64,000 bases of DNA from Desmodus rotundus (Eukaryota > Chordata > Mammalia > Chiroptera > Phyllostomidae): the NCBI RefSeq assembly GCF_022682495.2, contig NC_071389.1, positions 62,642,239 to 62,706,238 on the forward strand. Direction: 5' to 3'. Every line of letters begins with the position of its first letter. Positions within the stretch are counted from its first letter, which is position 1. Below are positions 22,593 through 35,500 of the stretch, piece by piece. Made by a program: the position numbers and the translations under genes. Under the pieces are notes generated by a model. It made no database searches, was not told where the DNA came from, and saw only the letters and a program-made list of their open reading frames with translations.

Positions 22593-25582
22593 CTGAAAGT
22601 CAGGAAATATTTTAGTTATTAAACTTATCATTTCATTAGATTCTTTTTTTATGTCATTACCCTATAATAAAAATCTAAAGATGTATAAACAAGTAATATT
22701 TCACAAACTGAAACTCGTAACTGCTACTCATTGTGATACTAATTCAAAACAGTATCCAAACTGCATAGCACATTCAACAGTTGCCAGTTTCCATACACAG
22801 TCTCCAAAAGGCCCACTATTTTCTGTATAACCACAGAATATAGAAACCTTTATTAATCTATTTCTTCACGTATTATAATAATATCTTAATCCAGCCAAAC
22901 TAGAAAATGGACATAAAACACCTGGGTTCACTATAGTGCTCAGTTTCATTAGGTCCGTCCAACAGGAAAGGTATGTTATTTGTGCCTAGAACAGTAGAAA
23001 TTTAACATACTTTTAAAAGTATTTGACAATAATAGCTACAAAGAAGATAAGTCATTCCTTTAAAATAGACCTTTCGAAATTAGATTTGTTTACTCCCATT
23101 TTCCAGCTCTATCTAGGATATTCTTTGGTGACAGTGAGTAGAGAGATGGCATTACTTCTAAGTTTTACTAATCTAATTGCTTTCACTCAAATTTGGAGGT
23201 GTCATTTTAAATGTGAATATTTACAAATTTCTTTAAAACTGTTCTAGTTTAAGTAATGCACACTTCAGCAGTCATTAAGGCTGTGTTTTCACAACTCTGA
23301 TATGTAGTAGTGTGTATTCCTGACTTCATTTTATGTTTATACAAAATCAAATGTTGCATTTAAGATTTTCTGCATTTTTTCAGAGATAGTTACCTCTTTG
23401 GCATTTATTTTTATATATCTGGGTTATGAAATACATATATTCAAGAATTTTCATAATTTTGGGTAAATGTAAAATAATAGGTTGAAAGTTATCCACAATA
23501 TTTAATTAGTGATGCAAAAACCTTCCAAAGTATCTGTAAAAATGTACCTATTTTTATCTGAAGATTCTATGTACCCCACAGGCAAATATTTAGGACGTAG
23601 GCCAAAGAAAAGCATGCTCATATTTTGGAAATGCCAGCAACTCGTGTCCAAATGAAACTGCTGACTAATGTACAGATAGTCTAAAATGATCTGATAGAAT
23701 GCTGCATTCATGCCACAGTCGTTATTAGGGAATAACAATACTTGAGCTATCTACAGTCTAGAAGAATTAAAAATATACAGATACACAAAATCAAGGAGAC
23801 CAAACCTAAGGGCGAAGAAGAATATGCTCTGGATGAATCACTGCAATCAAGGGAATTATCATCTACGGATCTGTTCGGTTGCAATAGCTTCCCCACTCCG
23901 AGAGGAATTGGAATTTATCTTTCAGCCATTCACTTGTTTGAACATTTGTTTCTCTGCATGCTGGAATCTCACGAAAGAATGTCTTATTTATATTTGAATC
24001 CTTGCACCTACAAGCCTTGTCAAAGTCGAGTAATAACTGAAGGAGAGGACTTAAGACACAGAGCAGTTAATGATCAGGATGACTACAGACTGTTCTTACT
24101 CATCCACACTTTGATTCATCTTTTGGGGGGATCATTAAAAGAAAAATGGTTTCCATCTTTGGAATGAAATTTCAAAAACCAATGTGAGTGCATAGGGAGC
24201 TTCAATTTGCAGGGAATATTTTATGAGATAAGATTCGGTCTGGTAGCAAAGTTGTAAAGACATTCTTACTTAGCCTTGTTGTCTCCTGACAGCTACTCAC
24301 ATAATATTCCTAAAAAACTTATCACGAGATAAAATCATACAACCTCTTTCTTCTTCACCACTTATAAAAGTAACTGTGTCTTATCTTAAAGGATAAACAA
24401 ATAAAAGTAATACAATGTAAAAATAGATTTTAGAATCACTTTGGCCCAACATTCTAAAAGGTTATCTTTATTACTGATTCCTCAAAATGTGAAATAGAGA
24501 CCTGTATAAATGGAAGTCTCAAAAATTTCCAGAGAAATAGTCAACAATCAATTCTTACAATCTAGAAATATTTTCCAGGATAGAAATTGTCCAGAGGTTC
24601 CAAGACACTCCACCACTCTCGTGTTGTGACAATACGATAATCGAAAACACATGGGCAGATGACAATGCAGTAATTTTCTTTAGCATAGAAAGTCCTACCT
24701 TATAAAATCATTTTATGGACCAAATGTATTCTTGTATGGAAAAGCAGATGTTTCAAAAGAAAATGTTTTCAATTATGAAGTATATACTGCCAATTGACCA
24801 ATGTATAAACAATACTTTCGTACAACTTGCTAGTGGTGAAACAAAGACATATTCTGGCACACATATTTAATGATCAAATCCCTCAAGATTAGCGATTCTA
24901 AAATATTTTTAATGTTTAGAAGATTAAATTTCCTATACAGAGATGACTTTACCAGTCCCCTACCAAAAGGCATGTACTTGAAGCTTTTTCCAAGAGTGGT
25001 CATGGGTTCATGCTGATCCGGCTACACACACTGAACCATGTTCCATTTTGGCCAACGACAAGCATTAGAGGGATGGCTGCTCAGGGACCGCGATGCTGGC
25101 CATGGTCAGAGAAAAGAATGATCACGGTCCATGACCTTCCCTAGCACCTAGATTGTTTTAAATAAACTAACCAGCTGCAGACAAATATGTATTTAAAACC
25201 AATCTCTTTGATGACAAAAGTGTATTAATCTTGCAGGTTTCAATTATTTGCTGCCTAACATTAACTCTTGGAAAATTAGCTTCCATTGGCTTCAAGGAAA
25301 AGCACAAATCTTTTACAGAAAAAATCCACTATGAAATATTCAGCAAGGAACACAAAATAGATACAAGAATCCTGCTCTTCTCTCTCACTATTCTAGACAC
25401 TAGTCAAAAGATTACTAGCGAAGTAATTGTATGGCTTTTTAGACTCCATAATAAAGAAATGTATAGGAAATTTGAAAATAAGCAAAGAGTAATAACTAAC
25501 AAAAGGTAGAAAATTGATCTTATTAGTAAAAGCTACTGTAAATGAAAAAAAAACCATTTTCCGATACAATTTAACTTAGATA

Positions 25583-26193
25583 CAGTCATGCAGCACTTAA
25601 TGATGGAGATATGTTCTAAGAAATGCACTGTTAGGCAATTTCATCATTGTACAAACCTCACAGAATGTACTCACACAAGCCTAGGTGGTGTAGCCCATTG
25701 CTCCCAGGCTACAAGCCTGTACAGCATGTAACTGCACAAAAGAACACGAAACTGTATCAAGCACAAAGAAATGATGCAATCTGAGAACACGGCACACAGA
25801 TGTACGAGACTGCTGCTGGCATGACACAGCGCGCTCTTTTACAGCAAACATTTTTTTGTAAGTAGAAAGAGTACACTCTAAAATAAAAATAAAAAGTGTG
25901 GTACAGTGAATACATGATCCAGTAACACAGTCGTTTATTATCATTATGTCATTATCAAGTATTATGTGCTGTAGATAATTGTATGAGTTATACTTTTATG
26001 TGGCTGGCAGCACCGGAGGTTTGTTGCGACAGCATCACCACAGACACGTGAGTAAAGTGTTGTGCTCTGACGTTGGGATGGCTATGACATCACTAGGTGA
26101 CAGAAACTTTTCAATTCCATTATAATCCTATGGGATCAGCATCATTTATGCAGTCCAATGTTGACTGAAATGTCATTATTTGGAGCATGACCG
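25583..26193 (+). mobile_element. Tigger-like (TcMar) DNA transposon, complete, non-autonomous
   Basis: The left terminus cagtcatgcagcacttaatg and the reverse complement of the right terminus (cggtcatgctccaaataatg) form an inverted repeat. TA dinucleotides flank it at 25581-25582 and 26194-26195. The inner phrases caagcctaggtggtgtagcc and gctacaagcctgtacagcat are those of an old mammalian Tigger-related family. It is about 611 bp with no transposase frame. Confidence 0.82.
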
Positions 26194-26799
26194 TAAATAA
26201 CTAGCTAAATCCTCTATCCAATGAATAAAGTAATTTAAACATAAAAGGGTTGCAGATTAGATAAAACGGAAAAAAGCTGACAGCAAGAGTGACTGATTTG
26301 TAAACACTGGATTCGTACTTCATGCCCCAGTCTCTCTTCCTTCCCAAAGTATTTCCCTGACTGCTCCCGACCATCAAGAATCCTAAACATCCAGTAGTAT
26401 TTTCAGCATCACACAGCTTAGAATTTAATTGGTCCACAGCGCTCATATTTTTGTTGTCTTTTAACTTGCCACGAAGTCTGCAGGAGCAAATATCATACCC
26501 ATCATCCTCTGCCCTCAAAAATGACCACACACAGTGAAGGGCATAGGTTAGGTTCCAATATATGGTTGGTGATCAAATAATTTGTTATTCAAACTGAGAC
26601 ACTTTTGAAAAGAAAAGGACCCCATATAAAGCCCGATTATCTAGAAGATTGGCCCGAAGTTGTTCAGAATATTGTCTAATCCCAAGCAAAGTAAGCACCC
26701 TTTACCAGATAAACTTACGGCATTTTCCATCCCTTCGACATGAGGACAATTGTCCTTTATTAATGGAGCACTGACTGACCTCATACACATCATCTCACA

Positions 26800-26930
26800 A
26801 AAATCCTTACCAGGTTGCTATTAATATTAATATTCAAAAGCTACAGATGAAAAAAAAAATAAGTTTTAGAAAAGTTAAATAGCTTGACCAAGATTATAAG
26901 TAAGGAAGTGGTAGAACTCAATTTTGAACT
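26800..26930 (-). mobile_element. MIR SINE fragment, decayed
   Basis: The reverse-orientation MIR core is recognisable (aaaagttaaatagcttgacc, then gtaaggaagtggtagaactc) but diverged. Confidence 0.6.
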
Positions 26931-27084
26931 AAAAGCCATAAAATACTGAAATGTAAATAAATATAGTAATCTACACAGCAGAAAATAACATACAAATTTG
27001 CCTTAATCCAGTCAGGTTTCAACCACACTATTATAAATTCGGTTTATATTTAAAAATAAAAAATGTTCTGTACAAGTAAATAAT

Positions 27085-27530
27085 GAGTAAGATTGAACTC
27101 TTTGAAGGTAGAGACTACAAGTCTGAAGAGAATACAGGCAATGAGGGAACCACTAAAACCCAGTGTGCTAAAGGCTGTGACAGGGAACTCATGAGGTACC
27201 ATGAGAGTGTATAGGAGGATACCTAACACCAACTGACAAGATCCTGGAAGACTTCCTGGAGGAGGTGGAACCTCGGTCAAGTCCTGCAGAACAAGTTTAA
27301 GCTTGGCCAAACAGAAGAGCAAAAGGCATTCTAGGTAGAGGGTAACGTACCAGGAAGAGCAAGGAATCATGAGGGAACGTGAATTGCAAAGATGAGACTG
27401 GACAGGCTGAAAACACCCAGAGTTTGGTATCTGTATGCCAAACTCAAGAGCTTGAATATTTTCCTACAGGTGAAGACAAACCATTAAATAATTTTAAGTG
27501 GGAGAATGACAGATTAGAAGTGCATCTTTA
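27085..27530 (+). mobile_element. L2-like ancient repeat
   Basis: Phrases of a familiar old repeat appear in order: gaagacttcctggaggaggt, aaaaggcattctaggtagag, gagactggacaggctg, and near the end ttttaagtgggagaatgaca. The class is by recognition only. Confidence 0.5.
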
Positions 27531-27687
27531 AAGACAAATCAAGTGATATTTTGGGGCATGGACTAGGCATATGAAAGGGAGGAAAACAGAAGCAGTGCAA
27601 CTAGTTATTAGGATCTCAAAGAGATGACATGTCAACATTGTTTCCTATAAAAATCTTGAAGAAATCAAAGTTGTTTCCACTGGTGAT

Positions 27688-27712
27688 AAAAAAAAAAAAA
27701 AAAAAAAAAAAA
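27688..27712. repeat. Poly(A) run of about 25 bases
   Basis: An uninterrupted A run with no recognisable retroelement body to its left. It could be the tail of a very old or short retrocopy, or simple sequence. Confidence 0.9.
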
Positions 27713-29009
27713 CATGAAGAACACTGAAAGAATCAGAATTAGAATGCCAGACTGGCAAGAGATCAGTACAGAAAGAAGTGATCAAATGTAACACCTCATT
27801 TACCCATGACCATCTGAATCAATTGCTCCACATACAAGTTCCAGAAAATGATAGCTTATCCCTTTAAGTACCAAAATTAAGTTAGACCAGATTGAAGAAA
27901 ATCTTTTAAAAGTATTATTCCTTCCCTTTCAAACACAGCACAAGTAGACTGAATATAAATAAAACCATTCCTTGATGACCCAGATGCAGCATATTAAATG
28001 GAAAGAATATTGAGCGAGACTCATCAGTTTTTAGTTCTTATGAGTCACCTGACATGGGCAACCCTTAGCCACAATGGGCCTTGGTTTACAAAACGAGGCT
28101 ACTCTTTGCCAGCCAAAGCTGTGGTGGGGTTCAAACAAGATGAAGTAGAAGCACAGACAGGCAAGGGTTTTTTGTTTGTTTGTTTTAGGGCCTCATTGGT
28201 TCACTCTGTTGGGGCTGCTCTCCCATTAGGTCTTTCCTTTAAATTTTTTCATCCTTTTTAAAAATAATCATCCTGAGTCAACTGCCATTCCTGAAATTAC
28301 TTGCAGGCCTGAATTATCTGTATAGAACCAATTTTTTAAAACAGTTTTTGAGACCTATTCTTTGCAGAATTATTACAAATCATCTTCAATGTAGTCATAA
28401 ATTGACTACTATTGAAAATACTAGTAAAGTACTACTAAATCAGAACCCAGGAAAAACAATTACTAACTTACACAAGTATTGTGCCCAGCAGGTGGGTGTT
28501 ATGCCAACTTCATTGCTATACCCAGCTTCCTGGGTCTCATTCATTTGTACAGACCAAGCACAATGATCAATAGTAATATAAACAGCTATCTTCTCATACC
28601 TTTGGAAGTTTGGGATATAAAACAATACCATTAATACACACCAACTGCAAAAGCAGAGGAAAAGGAGAAACAAAAAAATGGACACCTGTTAGAGTCACAA
28701 ACTTGGCATTTTTATTGTAAGCAGAAAGGAATCAAACTAATTTTAAAAGTAAACAGGGTTCATGTGGTTTGTTCCTTTAACCCTAACTAACCCGGTGGTG
28801 CTTAGAACTACTCCAGGTATCTCATTCATTCAAAAACACCTGAAATGTTACTATGCATGAGGTTACAAGGAAACTGTCCCCTCAATAGACTTCATTCTCA
28901 ACACCAGCCACCATGTGGTTTCTCAGTAAACAAGCAGCACCATTTACTGACCACGGACACTTAAAAGCTGGCACTGACTTCCTTAATCTCTTTTATTAAC
29001 CACTACTCC

Positions 29010-29130
29010 AAAGTGGCTATTATTGTCCTCATTTTACAGAAGAGGAAACTGAAGCAAGGACTGTTAAATGACCTGCCCAATGCCACACACCTGAAAGGGT
29101 TTCCTATAGACTGGAACCTAGGATCCTGGA
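29010..29130 (-). mobile_element. MIR SINE fragment
   Basis: The conserved reverse-orientation core is present: gtcctcattttacagaagag, then gaaactgaagcaagg, then gacctgcccaatgccacac. Confidence 0.82.
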
Positions 29131-29269
29131 GAAGGAATTATTTCCTGAGGCTTCCAGAAGAGTTCCTCACTTTTGGAGCCCCAGGGCCTACTACGGTCTG
29201 CTGTATTATACAATGGGCGCTTATAGGCCAGCCGAGTGAGTAAAGCCAGTATTTCGTAGAGAAATACTG

Positions 29270-30030
29270 TCAGCCAGGCCGGCACGGTCAGGGCTTCGTT
29301 GAGAAGCCCACCCAGGCTAATAACTGCTCTGACGCCCCAGGGACTACGCCCTTCCTAGCAGCATCTAAGCCTCGCAGACGTTTCCCAGCCCAGGCAGCCA
29401 GTCTCGGGGGAGTGGAGGGTGTGGGCACAAAGGGGGCGGGATGCGGTCGCGCCCAGGATAAACTCGAGCGTCTTTCCTTTCCTGGACCCACCACCGCCAT
29501 CGCACCCAGGTCCCAAAGGCAGCCCCCGTAAACGCCCCAGCCGTCTTCTAAACCCAAACTTCCCTCTTCCCAAAACGCGCCTACGCCCCCACGGCTGCGT
29601 CAGCACGTCGCCGTGACGTTAGTCCGTTGCCGCTCCGCAAAGAGCGGGGTTCGAGGGGGCCGGAAAAGCCGGCGCTCCGCGAACGTTAGTGAAGCCTCGG
29701 CCGGCGTACCTGTGGTCTGCAGCCCTGGGTCAGCTAGGAGGGAGCGGGCCGCAGCGGGCCGTGCAGTGGACGAAAGCTAGAAGGAAGGCCAGGGACCTGA
29801 GGCGGAAGCAGGCGAATTCCTGGAACTGCCTGCGGGGGAAGAGTGCCCGCTGGGGGGCAAAGGAACCAAAGCGAAGCTAGTAACCAGCAAGTAGCTTCTC
29901 TGGCAACCGCCGCCCCGCCCCTTCCGTCTGGCACAGCTGGTGTAGCCAATTGGCTAGGCTCGGAAAACCGGCGTGGGGAGGTGTTGCTATTGGCGGGAGT
30001 AAGGGGCGGGGCCTGGGCCTGGCTATCTCA
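29270..30030 (-). promoter_or_regulatory. ODF2L: CpG-island promoter of ODF2L
   Basis: A GC- and CpG-rich island in an otherwise AT-rich region, at the 5' end of ODF2L. It contains a palindromic CCAATTGG (29946-29953), a second ATTGG (29989-29993) followed by GGCGGG, and a GC box GGGGCGGGGCC (30003-30013). There is also a CRE-like TGACGTTA at 29614-29621. No TATA box is evident, as expected for a broad housekeeping-type promoter. Transcription to the left (ODF2L) is inferred from the gene position; weak divergent transcription to the right is possible but unproven. Confidence 0.82.
29710..29870 (-). other. ODF2L: Probable non-coding first exon of ODF2L
   Basis: On the minus strand a good donor, CCACAG/GTACGC, lies with its exon boundary at 29710, inside the CpG island and just downstream of the CCAAT and GC boxes. 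It would splice to the acceptor at 22593. The 5' boundary is not visible; 29870 is a rough guess from the promoter motifs. Confidence 0.5.
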
Positions 30031-30190
30031 ACCTTGCTGCTCTAGTTAAACTTTTTCTCCATGCCTTTTGTTTTGCAGAAGAACTTGTAGTTACCAAAAA
30101 TCTTACCTGAGCTCAAACAGAAGTGGAAATAAGGCTGATAGATTGCAAATGTTCTGACGCTTGGCCTGGAAGTGCCCTGCTTTTGCCTTT

Positions 30191-30354
30191 TTTTAAAAAA
30201 AAATATGTATTTATTGGTGAGAGAAAGAAACATGGATTTGTCGTTCCACTTAGTTATGCACTCATTGGTCGACTCTTGTATGTTCCATGACTGAGGGTCA
30301 AACCTGCAACACCCGGTATCAGGAAAACTGCTCTAACCCAGCCACCTGGCCAGG
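30191..30354 (-). mobile_element. VES-type SINE, antisense
   Basis: The sequence reads in reverse: an A-rich tail complement at the left, a gagagaaagaaacatggatt block, and ccacctggccagggc at the right end, which is the SINE head reversed. Imperfect duplications (TGCTTTTGCCTTTT at about 30179 and TGCTTTTGTCTTTT at about 30357) flank it. Confidence 0.85.
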
Positions 30355-32869
30355 GCTGCTTTTGTCTTTTAAAGGGGAAAGTTTAAAAAGCCAAGGCACC
30401 CACTACTGGAACCACTACTGATTTTAAATGTATGAAATTGTTAACTGGAATCGTTTCCTGTGTCTGTATTTTCTTTGGTTAAATGAGAGAGCCAGAGGGT
30501 TATCTCCAATATATCTTTCAGGTCTCATTTATTTGTATTTGTGGTAGAGCCAGCTGGTATGGTTTATATCTCCACAACAAGCGAGGCCAGATTTTATTTG
30601 GAAAAGTATAAAACTTTATCCATCACCTCAAAGTCCATGTTAAGGATTGTACACCATCATATTCACAGATAGAAAACTATCCACTGAGCAATATAACTAC
30701 GGTATACCTAATTATTGGTTTTACTAAAAAATATTTTCCGTGGATGATTTCAGCAATGCTTTCTTCCACCAGTGTGATTGTCTAGTCAAAGGTGAATGAG
30801 AATTAAAAGTTCATTCATAATAAACACAACTGTTTCACATATGCAAATAATAAAAAGCACTAGGGACTGGAGATTTAAGTATCTACGCTGTCACTAATGG
30901 ATCATGACCTCTGGCAAGTCAACTAACATTTTCACAAAAAGAAAAAAGAGAGTTGAAGTTGGGGAAAGATACATAGTTCCAAGGGCTTTTCCAACATTAA
31001 CCTAGCATCCTAGCTAACCTTGCTAACTTGTCATAATTAGCAAAAATAATTGTAAAAATAAGATTGATCTCATGAAATATACTTATTTTAAATAGGTATT
31101 ACATGTAACCACCTTTATAAGATATTTAAGAGGAGACATTCAAGAGCAAACATACACAAAATCTCAAAATGATTAGGAGAGATTATCAAATTGACTATTC
31201 TAACTGAATTGTCCAGGTAAAGTAAACATGGGATCCCTCATCCTCTAGATCTAGTCTGTTCCTGAAATCTGGTTCCACGGTCAATTTTCAGGAAGATCTC
31301 TTATTCTATTGTTATTTAAATGGAAAATAATTCATTCTAGCCCATCTAAATAACCCCAATCAAGAGACCTAGCGGGTTCTTCTTTCCTCACTTGGAATCC
31401 AGGAACCATATATGAAATCCAATTATCCTGCTGTGGAGCAAACCGCAGCTGGATCCCAGCTGTTTAAGTCACCGTCTGAGGTGCCATTAACTTTCAAGAT
31501 ACAGCCATGTTTCCTTCAAGCGCAGCCGTGTGAGTGACCCTAGCCAACACCACGATCCAAAGGGATGAAAAGAGAAACAACTTCCACTTTGAAGGGATAA
31601 ATTAATATGGCCATACCACTGAACCAAGAAAATTCAGAGGTAGCAGAACCCTAAAATTTTCATAGGGTTTATCTCCCATTCTTGGAATTGCATATGTTCT
31701 TGCCAATGTGTTCTGGTTTCTTTTAACAAACTTGGTGGTGTGAAACAAATTTTATTCATGATTCTGTGGGTCATAAGTTCAGGAAGGGTTCAGGTAGGTG
31801 GATTTTCCCTGCTCCATGTGGCAATAGCTGGGGTCTCTCATCAAGATGCAACTGCTTGCAGAAGATACCACTGCTGTATCCTTATATTTTAAATTCAATA
31901 TTTTATTCTCTGGACATAAGCATTTCTTTGGCTGACCAAGAAAAAATGAGGCATAAGTATGAAATTTCCTTCTTTAAATATATTATTTTTTGGCTCTGGT
32001 TAAAAGGTTTATTAGAGGCTTTAGGAATAAATGTAAGGGATTTAAGTCTCATGGCATAAAGATGCTCTGTGGTCATAAAGAGTATAGACACTCCTTCATT
32101 CTTCTATCATTTGGAAATCTAATGTAACTAGAAATTAATTTAAGAGTTAGTTAACCTTTTAAAGAAACCTCAGAAAACGGTGGACTCAAAGTGTCAAATA
32201 TGAAGAAAAAATATTCTTAAGATACACTGGTACTTTGGAGACAGAAGATCAAAAAGGCAGGGATACAAATATAAAATTGGTATAGTTTTATTATGGTCTA
32301 GTATTCATTCTAAGAAAATCTTCAGAAAGATAAAAGGTGAGCTTTGTTGTTTGCTTTTTAAAATTTTATTTTAGGCTAGTCTGTGTTGCAGCATTGTTCA
32401 AAAGGTCTTTTCTCCCCTCCGTTATCTAAGCTAAGCACGATCCTTTTGTATAAAAGATAAAATCACCTGGTCAACGTTTTACCTCGGAGGTGAAAGTAAT
32501 ATTAATTTGTTCATCAAAATATCATATAGTTTATATATTAATCCACTTTATATACATGTTTCCAAACATTGGTACTTTTTGGAAATGCCAATGCTATTTC
32601 CTGAAGTGCTTTTACCAGTGGTAGCATTTTGGGAAGTAACGGGATACCTAATTAATGATGGCTGATGGAACTGGATTGTCATTCCAGTTCGTCACATAGT
32701 GAGAAGTCTGGAGTTAGGCACTCCCCACATTGGCTCAGCTGTCACCGGTGTCATCAGGGACACACGCTCGTCACCCTTTCAGCCCTACTACCTTCGCTTT
32801 CTGACTGCCCTCCTCACCTTCCACAACCGCCGCAGAGACTCCCTCAGCCTCTGGCACTCTTTTTAATTT

Positions 32870-33030
32870 TTCAGGAAGTTAATTTATTATTATTTTTTAA
32901 TTTTATTGTTATTCAATTACAGTTGTATGCCTTTTCTCCCCATCCCTCCACCCCACCCCAGCTGAACCCACCTCCCTCCCCCACCTCCACCCTCCCCCCT
33001 GGTTTTGCCCATGTGTCCTTTCATAAAGGA
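32870..33030 (-). mobile_element. L1 3'-UTR tail, antisense
   Basis: Reverse complement of the bat L1 3' end: tattgttattcaattacagt, then a C-rich block (ccatccctccaccccacccc). It accounts for the proline-rich open frame of 142 codons that crosses it. Confidence 0.7.
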
Positions 33031-33324
33031 TCCCAACAGCACCACCTCCTCCTCCATCATCTGCCTTCTGCTTGCAGACTACTCCTTAGGTGACTGGCTG
33101 GAGTCAGGGTCACGTAGTCATGTCCCAGTACAAGGGAGGCTGGGAAAAATAAGCATCAGACATTTCTGAGCCCTGTCCTAAAACAGGTTCTGCCAGCACG
33201 AGAGAGAAAGAGGCTGAGTACTGGGAAGGAAACTAACAGTGCCCAAGCAGGTGCCGCACACACGGGGAAAAGGCCATAATTAATAAGGATTAATATTTAT
33301 TAAACTCTTACTCTGACCTAGATG

Positions 33325-33470
33325 CTGTTTCAATCACTACATGAGCTATTTAAACTTTATGCCAGTTTTACAGATAGGCATGGAGATATTTAATAACTTA
33401 CCAAAGGGGTTTGCAGAGCTGTGATTTCAATCAGGCTGGCCAACTTCAAAGCCCAATCACTTCACCATTT
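33325..33470 (-). mobile_element. MIR SINE fragment
   Basis: The reverse-orientation MIR core is present (ccagttttacagataggcat, aataacttaccaaagggg, gctgtgatttcaatc). It is diverged. Confidence 0.65.
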
Positions 33471-34929
33471 AACTGCTGCTTGTACCTGAATATTATAATA
33501 CAGGATTAAAGCCGAATACCATTAAAATGTATATTATTCAAAGCAGAAGTGGCAGGAAATTTTAACATAGTCTTAGATTCTGATATTTTACAATTTTATG
33601 TGGAGATAAAACATGTATGTGATAGAAAGACATTTAGGATAAATCACGACACAAAAAATAAAATCATTTGTTTATTCTTGGCCGAAAAAACAAAATGCTC
33701 CCTAAAAAGATTTTTAATTGTCAGTTCTTCATGATTATTGCTTTTTAAAATACTCTCAGTATTTTTAGAGTACGTACATTTAATCTTGGCTAAAATGTGT
33801 CATCCATTGTATAATTTTTGTGTTTAAAATTATTGTATTTTAGTAACCAATTCTAGCATTATATTAAAGAATTGATTGATATTTTTTTCTTTTTCCTACC
33901 TATGTGACCCTAAAGAATCCCTACTCAAAAACATCCCATTACTTTCTAATACAGGAAAAATACAAACAGCTGTGTAGTAAAAAAATATATTCTAATAATA
34001 TTTTTTAAGAATTGCTCCCTAGCCTATTTGGGGGAGAATAGAAAAAAAGGCAGAGGAGAAAGTACTCACATGGGAGACACAAAAAGAACTGGTGAGTAAT
34101 AAGGTCTAAAGAAAGGAGATCAAAGATGGTCTCAATTTAAGCAGGGCTTTCATCGGAATTTTCGAGTAAGCCACAGCCAAATCTCTTAAAATAATCACAA
34201 TAGGAGGTTATTCAAGAAAACTGGAATCAAAGTAGATGCTAGAAGCTATGGGATTTGGGAAAAACTTGAAACCTTAGCTATGCCCAGCTAGTTAAATGGA
34301 AATTGCAACTTTAGGGAACAGGAACAACATCACAAGAAAAAGAACAGTAGAAGAATAAATATTCTGACTTTGAATTTAGAGGAGAAGACAGAGATGAGCT
34401 GGAGTGGCTTTTGAAGCCATCCAGGAAGACGAGTGCCTAAGCCAGAATAGTGTTAAAGAACTCTTATTGGCCAGAATCCTTCCTGGAGAGAACATTTTAT
34501 AAATGTTTGAGGCTGTGGGGTGGGAAACCGCCTAATCCTCCCACCTTCCTGGTTTAAGGTGGTGCCAGGAATTAGAGGAGCTGGGCGCTGCCTCTGTTTG
34601 TGACCAGGCGGGTTTTGGTGGTAGAGGCTGGCTGGTTGGATTTTCTCTTGAAAGTAAGGAAAAGGGAGAAAGAAAGAGATGACCTTTATAACCTACAGAT
34701 CTCATATTATTTTGATGACATTATTTCTCATTTTATCTTTCTGTTGTCAGCATTATACTAGGCACCTTTGGACAGGCAAAGAAGTATTTATTGATTCCTC
34801 TCTTATTAAGCTTATGAGCTGAAGAGTTTTTCTTTCATCTCCACAGCAAAATTATTTAGTGGAGAGGGGAAGGAAACTCCTGGAAAGCTGATGAAGGCTA
34901 AATGAAGACAATCCAAACTGTTGTCTGAG

Positions 34930-35500
34930 CTCTGTACCTCTCCACTGTCTCACCTGCATTCAGCAATAAGCCCCTCACGGGCCCCTGCTCCCACCCCTGG
35001 TCTCCTCACAAAAAAAAGAAAAGGTGGGGGACTGAAAGATGGATCATGTCACTCCACTGTGCATGTGACAGGACCTTGATGTCATAGCTCCCTCCAGTCC
35101 CAGGACCCTCTCCCCTCTCTGTAGCAGCTCTCAGCGTTGCCTCCTGTGCCGACCCCACTCCAGGCACCCTCCAGCCTCAGGCCCTTCGCACTTGCTCTTC
35201 CCTCTTCCTGCACCATTTCTCTCGCAGATGTACTCACACTTCCTTCCCTTACACCAGATACTCTTGTCTCTGAGGCCTATCCCGACCACCAGATATAAAA
35301 CTCCACTCTCTCATTTCCTCCTTCCCGTTACATGCTTTCTTACTCTCCATAACACTTTCACTAGACATTGTCATATCTGTTTGATTCTTTCTCCCTCCTC
35401 TGGGATGTTCACTCCATCAGGACAAAGACATGGCCCATTTCATTCATGCTTATATCCGGCACTTAGAACAGTGCCTGGTATCAAGTAGAAACACAGTTTT
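34930..35500 (+). mobile_element. L2 LINE 3' portion
   Basis: The order of phrases is that of the L2 3' end: ggcccttcgcacttgctctt, then a ccctcttcctgcacc block, ttactctccataacactttc, gggatgttcactccatcagg, then cacttagaacagtgcctggt. No frame remains. Confidence 0.85.

Larger units (their letters stand above)
22593..29709. other. ODF2L first intron (5' UTR intron)
   Basis: A 7.1 kb intron between the non-coding first exon and the ATG exon. It contains a Tigger-like transposon (25583-26193), a MIR at about 26,800-26,930, an L2-like stretch at about 27,085-27,530, a 25-base poly(A) run at 27,688-27,712 and a MIR at about 29,010-29,130. The sequence at 22,600-25,580 is AT-rich and unassigned, and it includes an orphan 141-codon open frame (23742-24167). 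Confidence 0.6.

Noticed and set aside
26201..26530. 109-codon reverse-strand open frame next to the Tigger-like element
   Set aside because: No transposase motif or domain is visible, and it lies outside the transposon's right terminus; judged to be chance.
29288..30049. Several overlapping open frames on both strands in the CpG island
   Set aside because: GC-rich sequence has few stop codons; none has a homologue that I recognise, and the region is explained by the ODF2L promoter and first exon.
32665..33093. 142-codon proline/serine-rich open frame
   Set aside because: Crosses an antisense L1 3' UTR whose C-rich strand produces the prolines.
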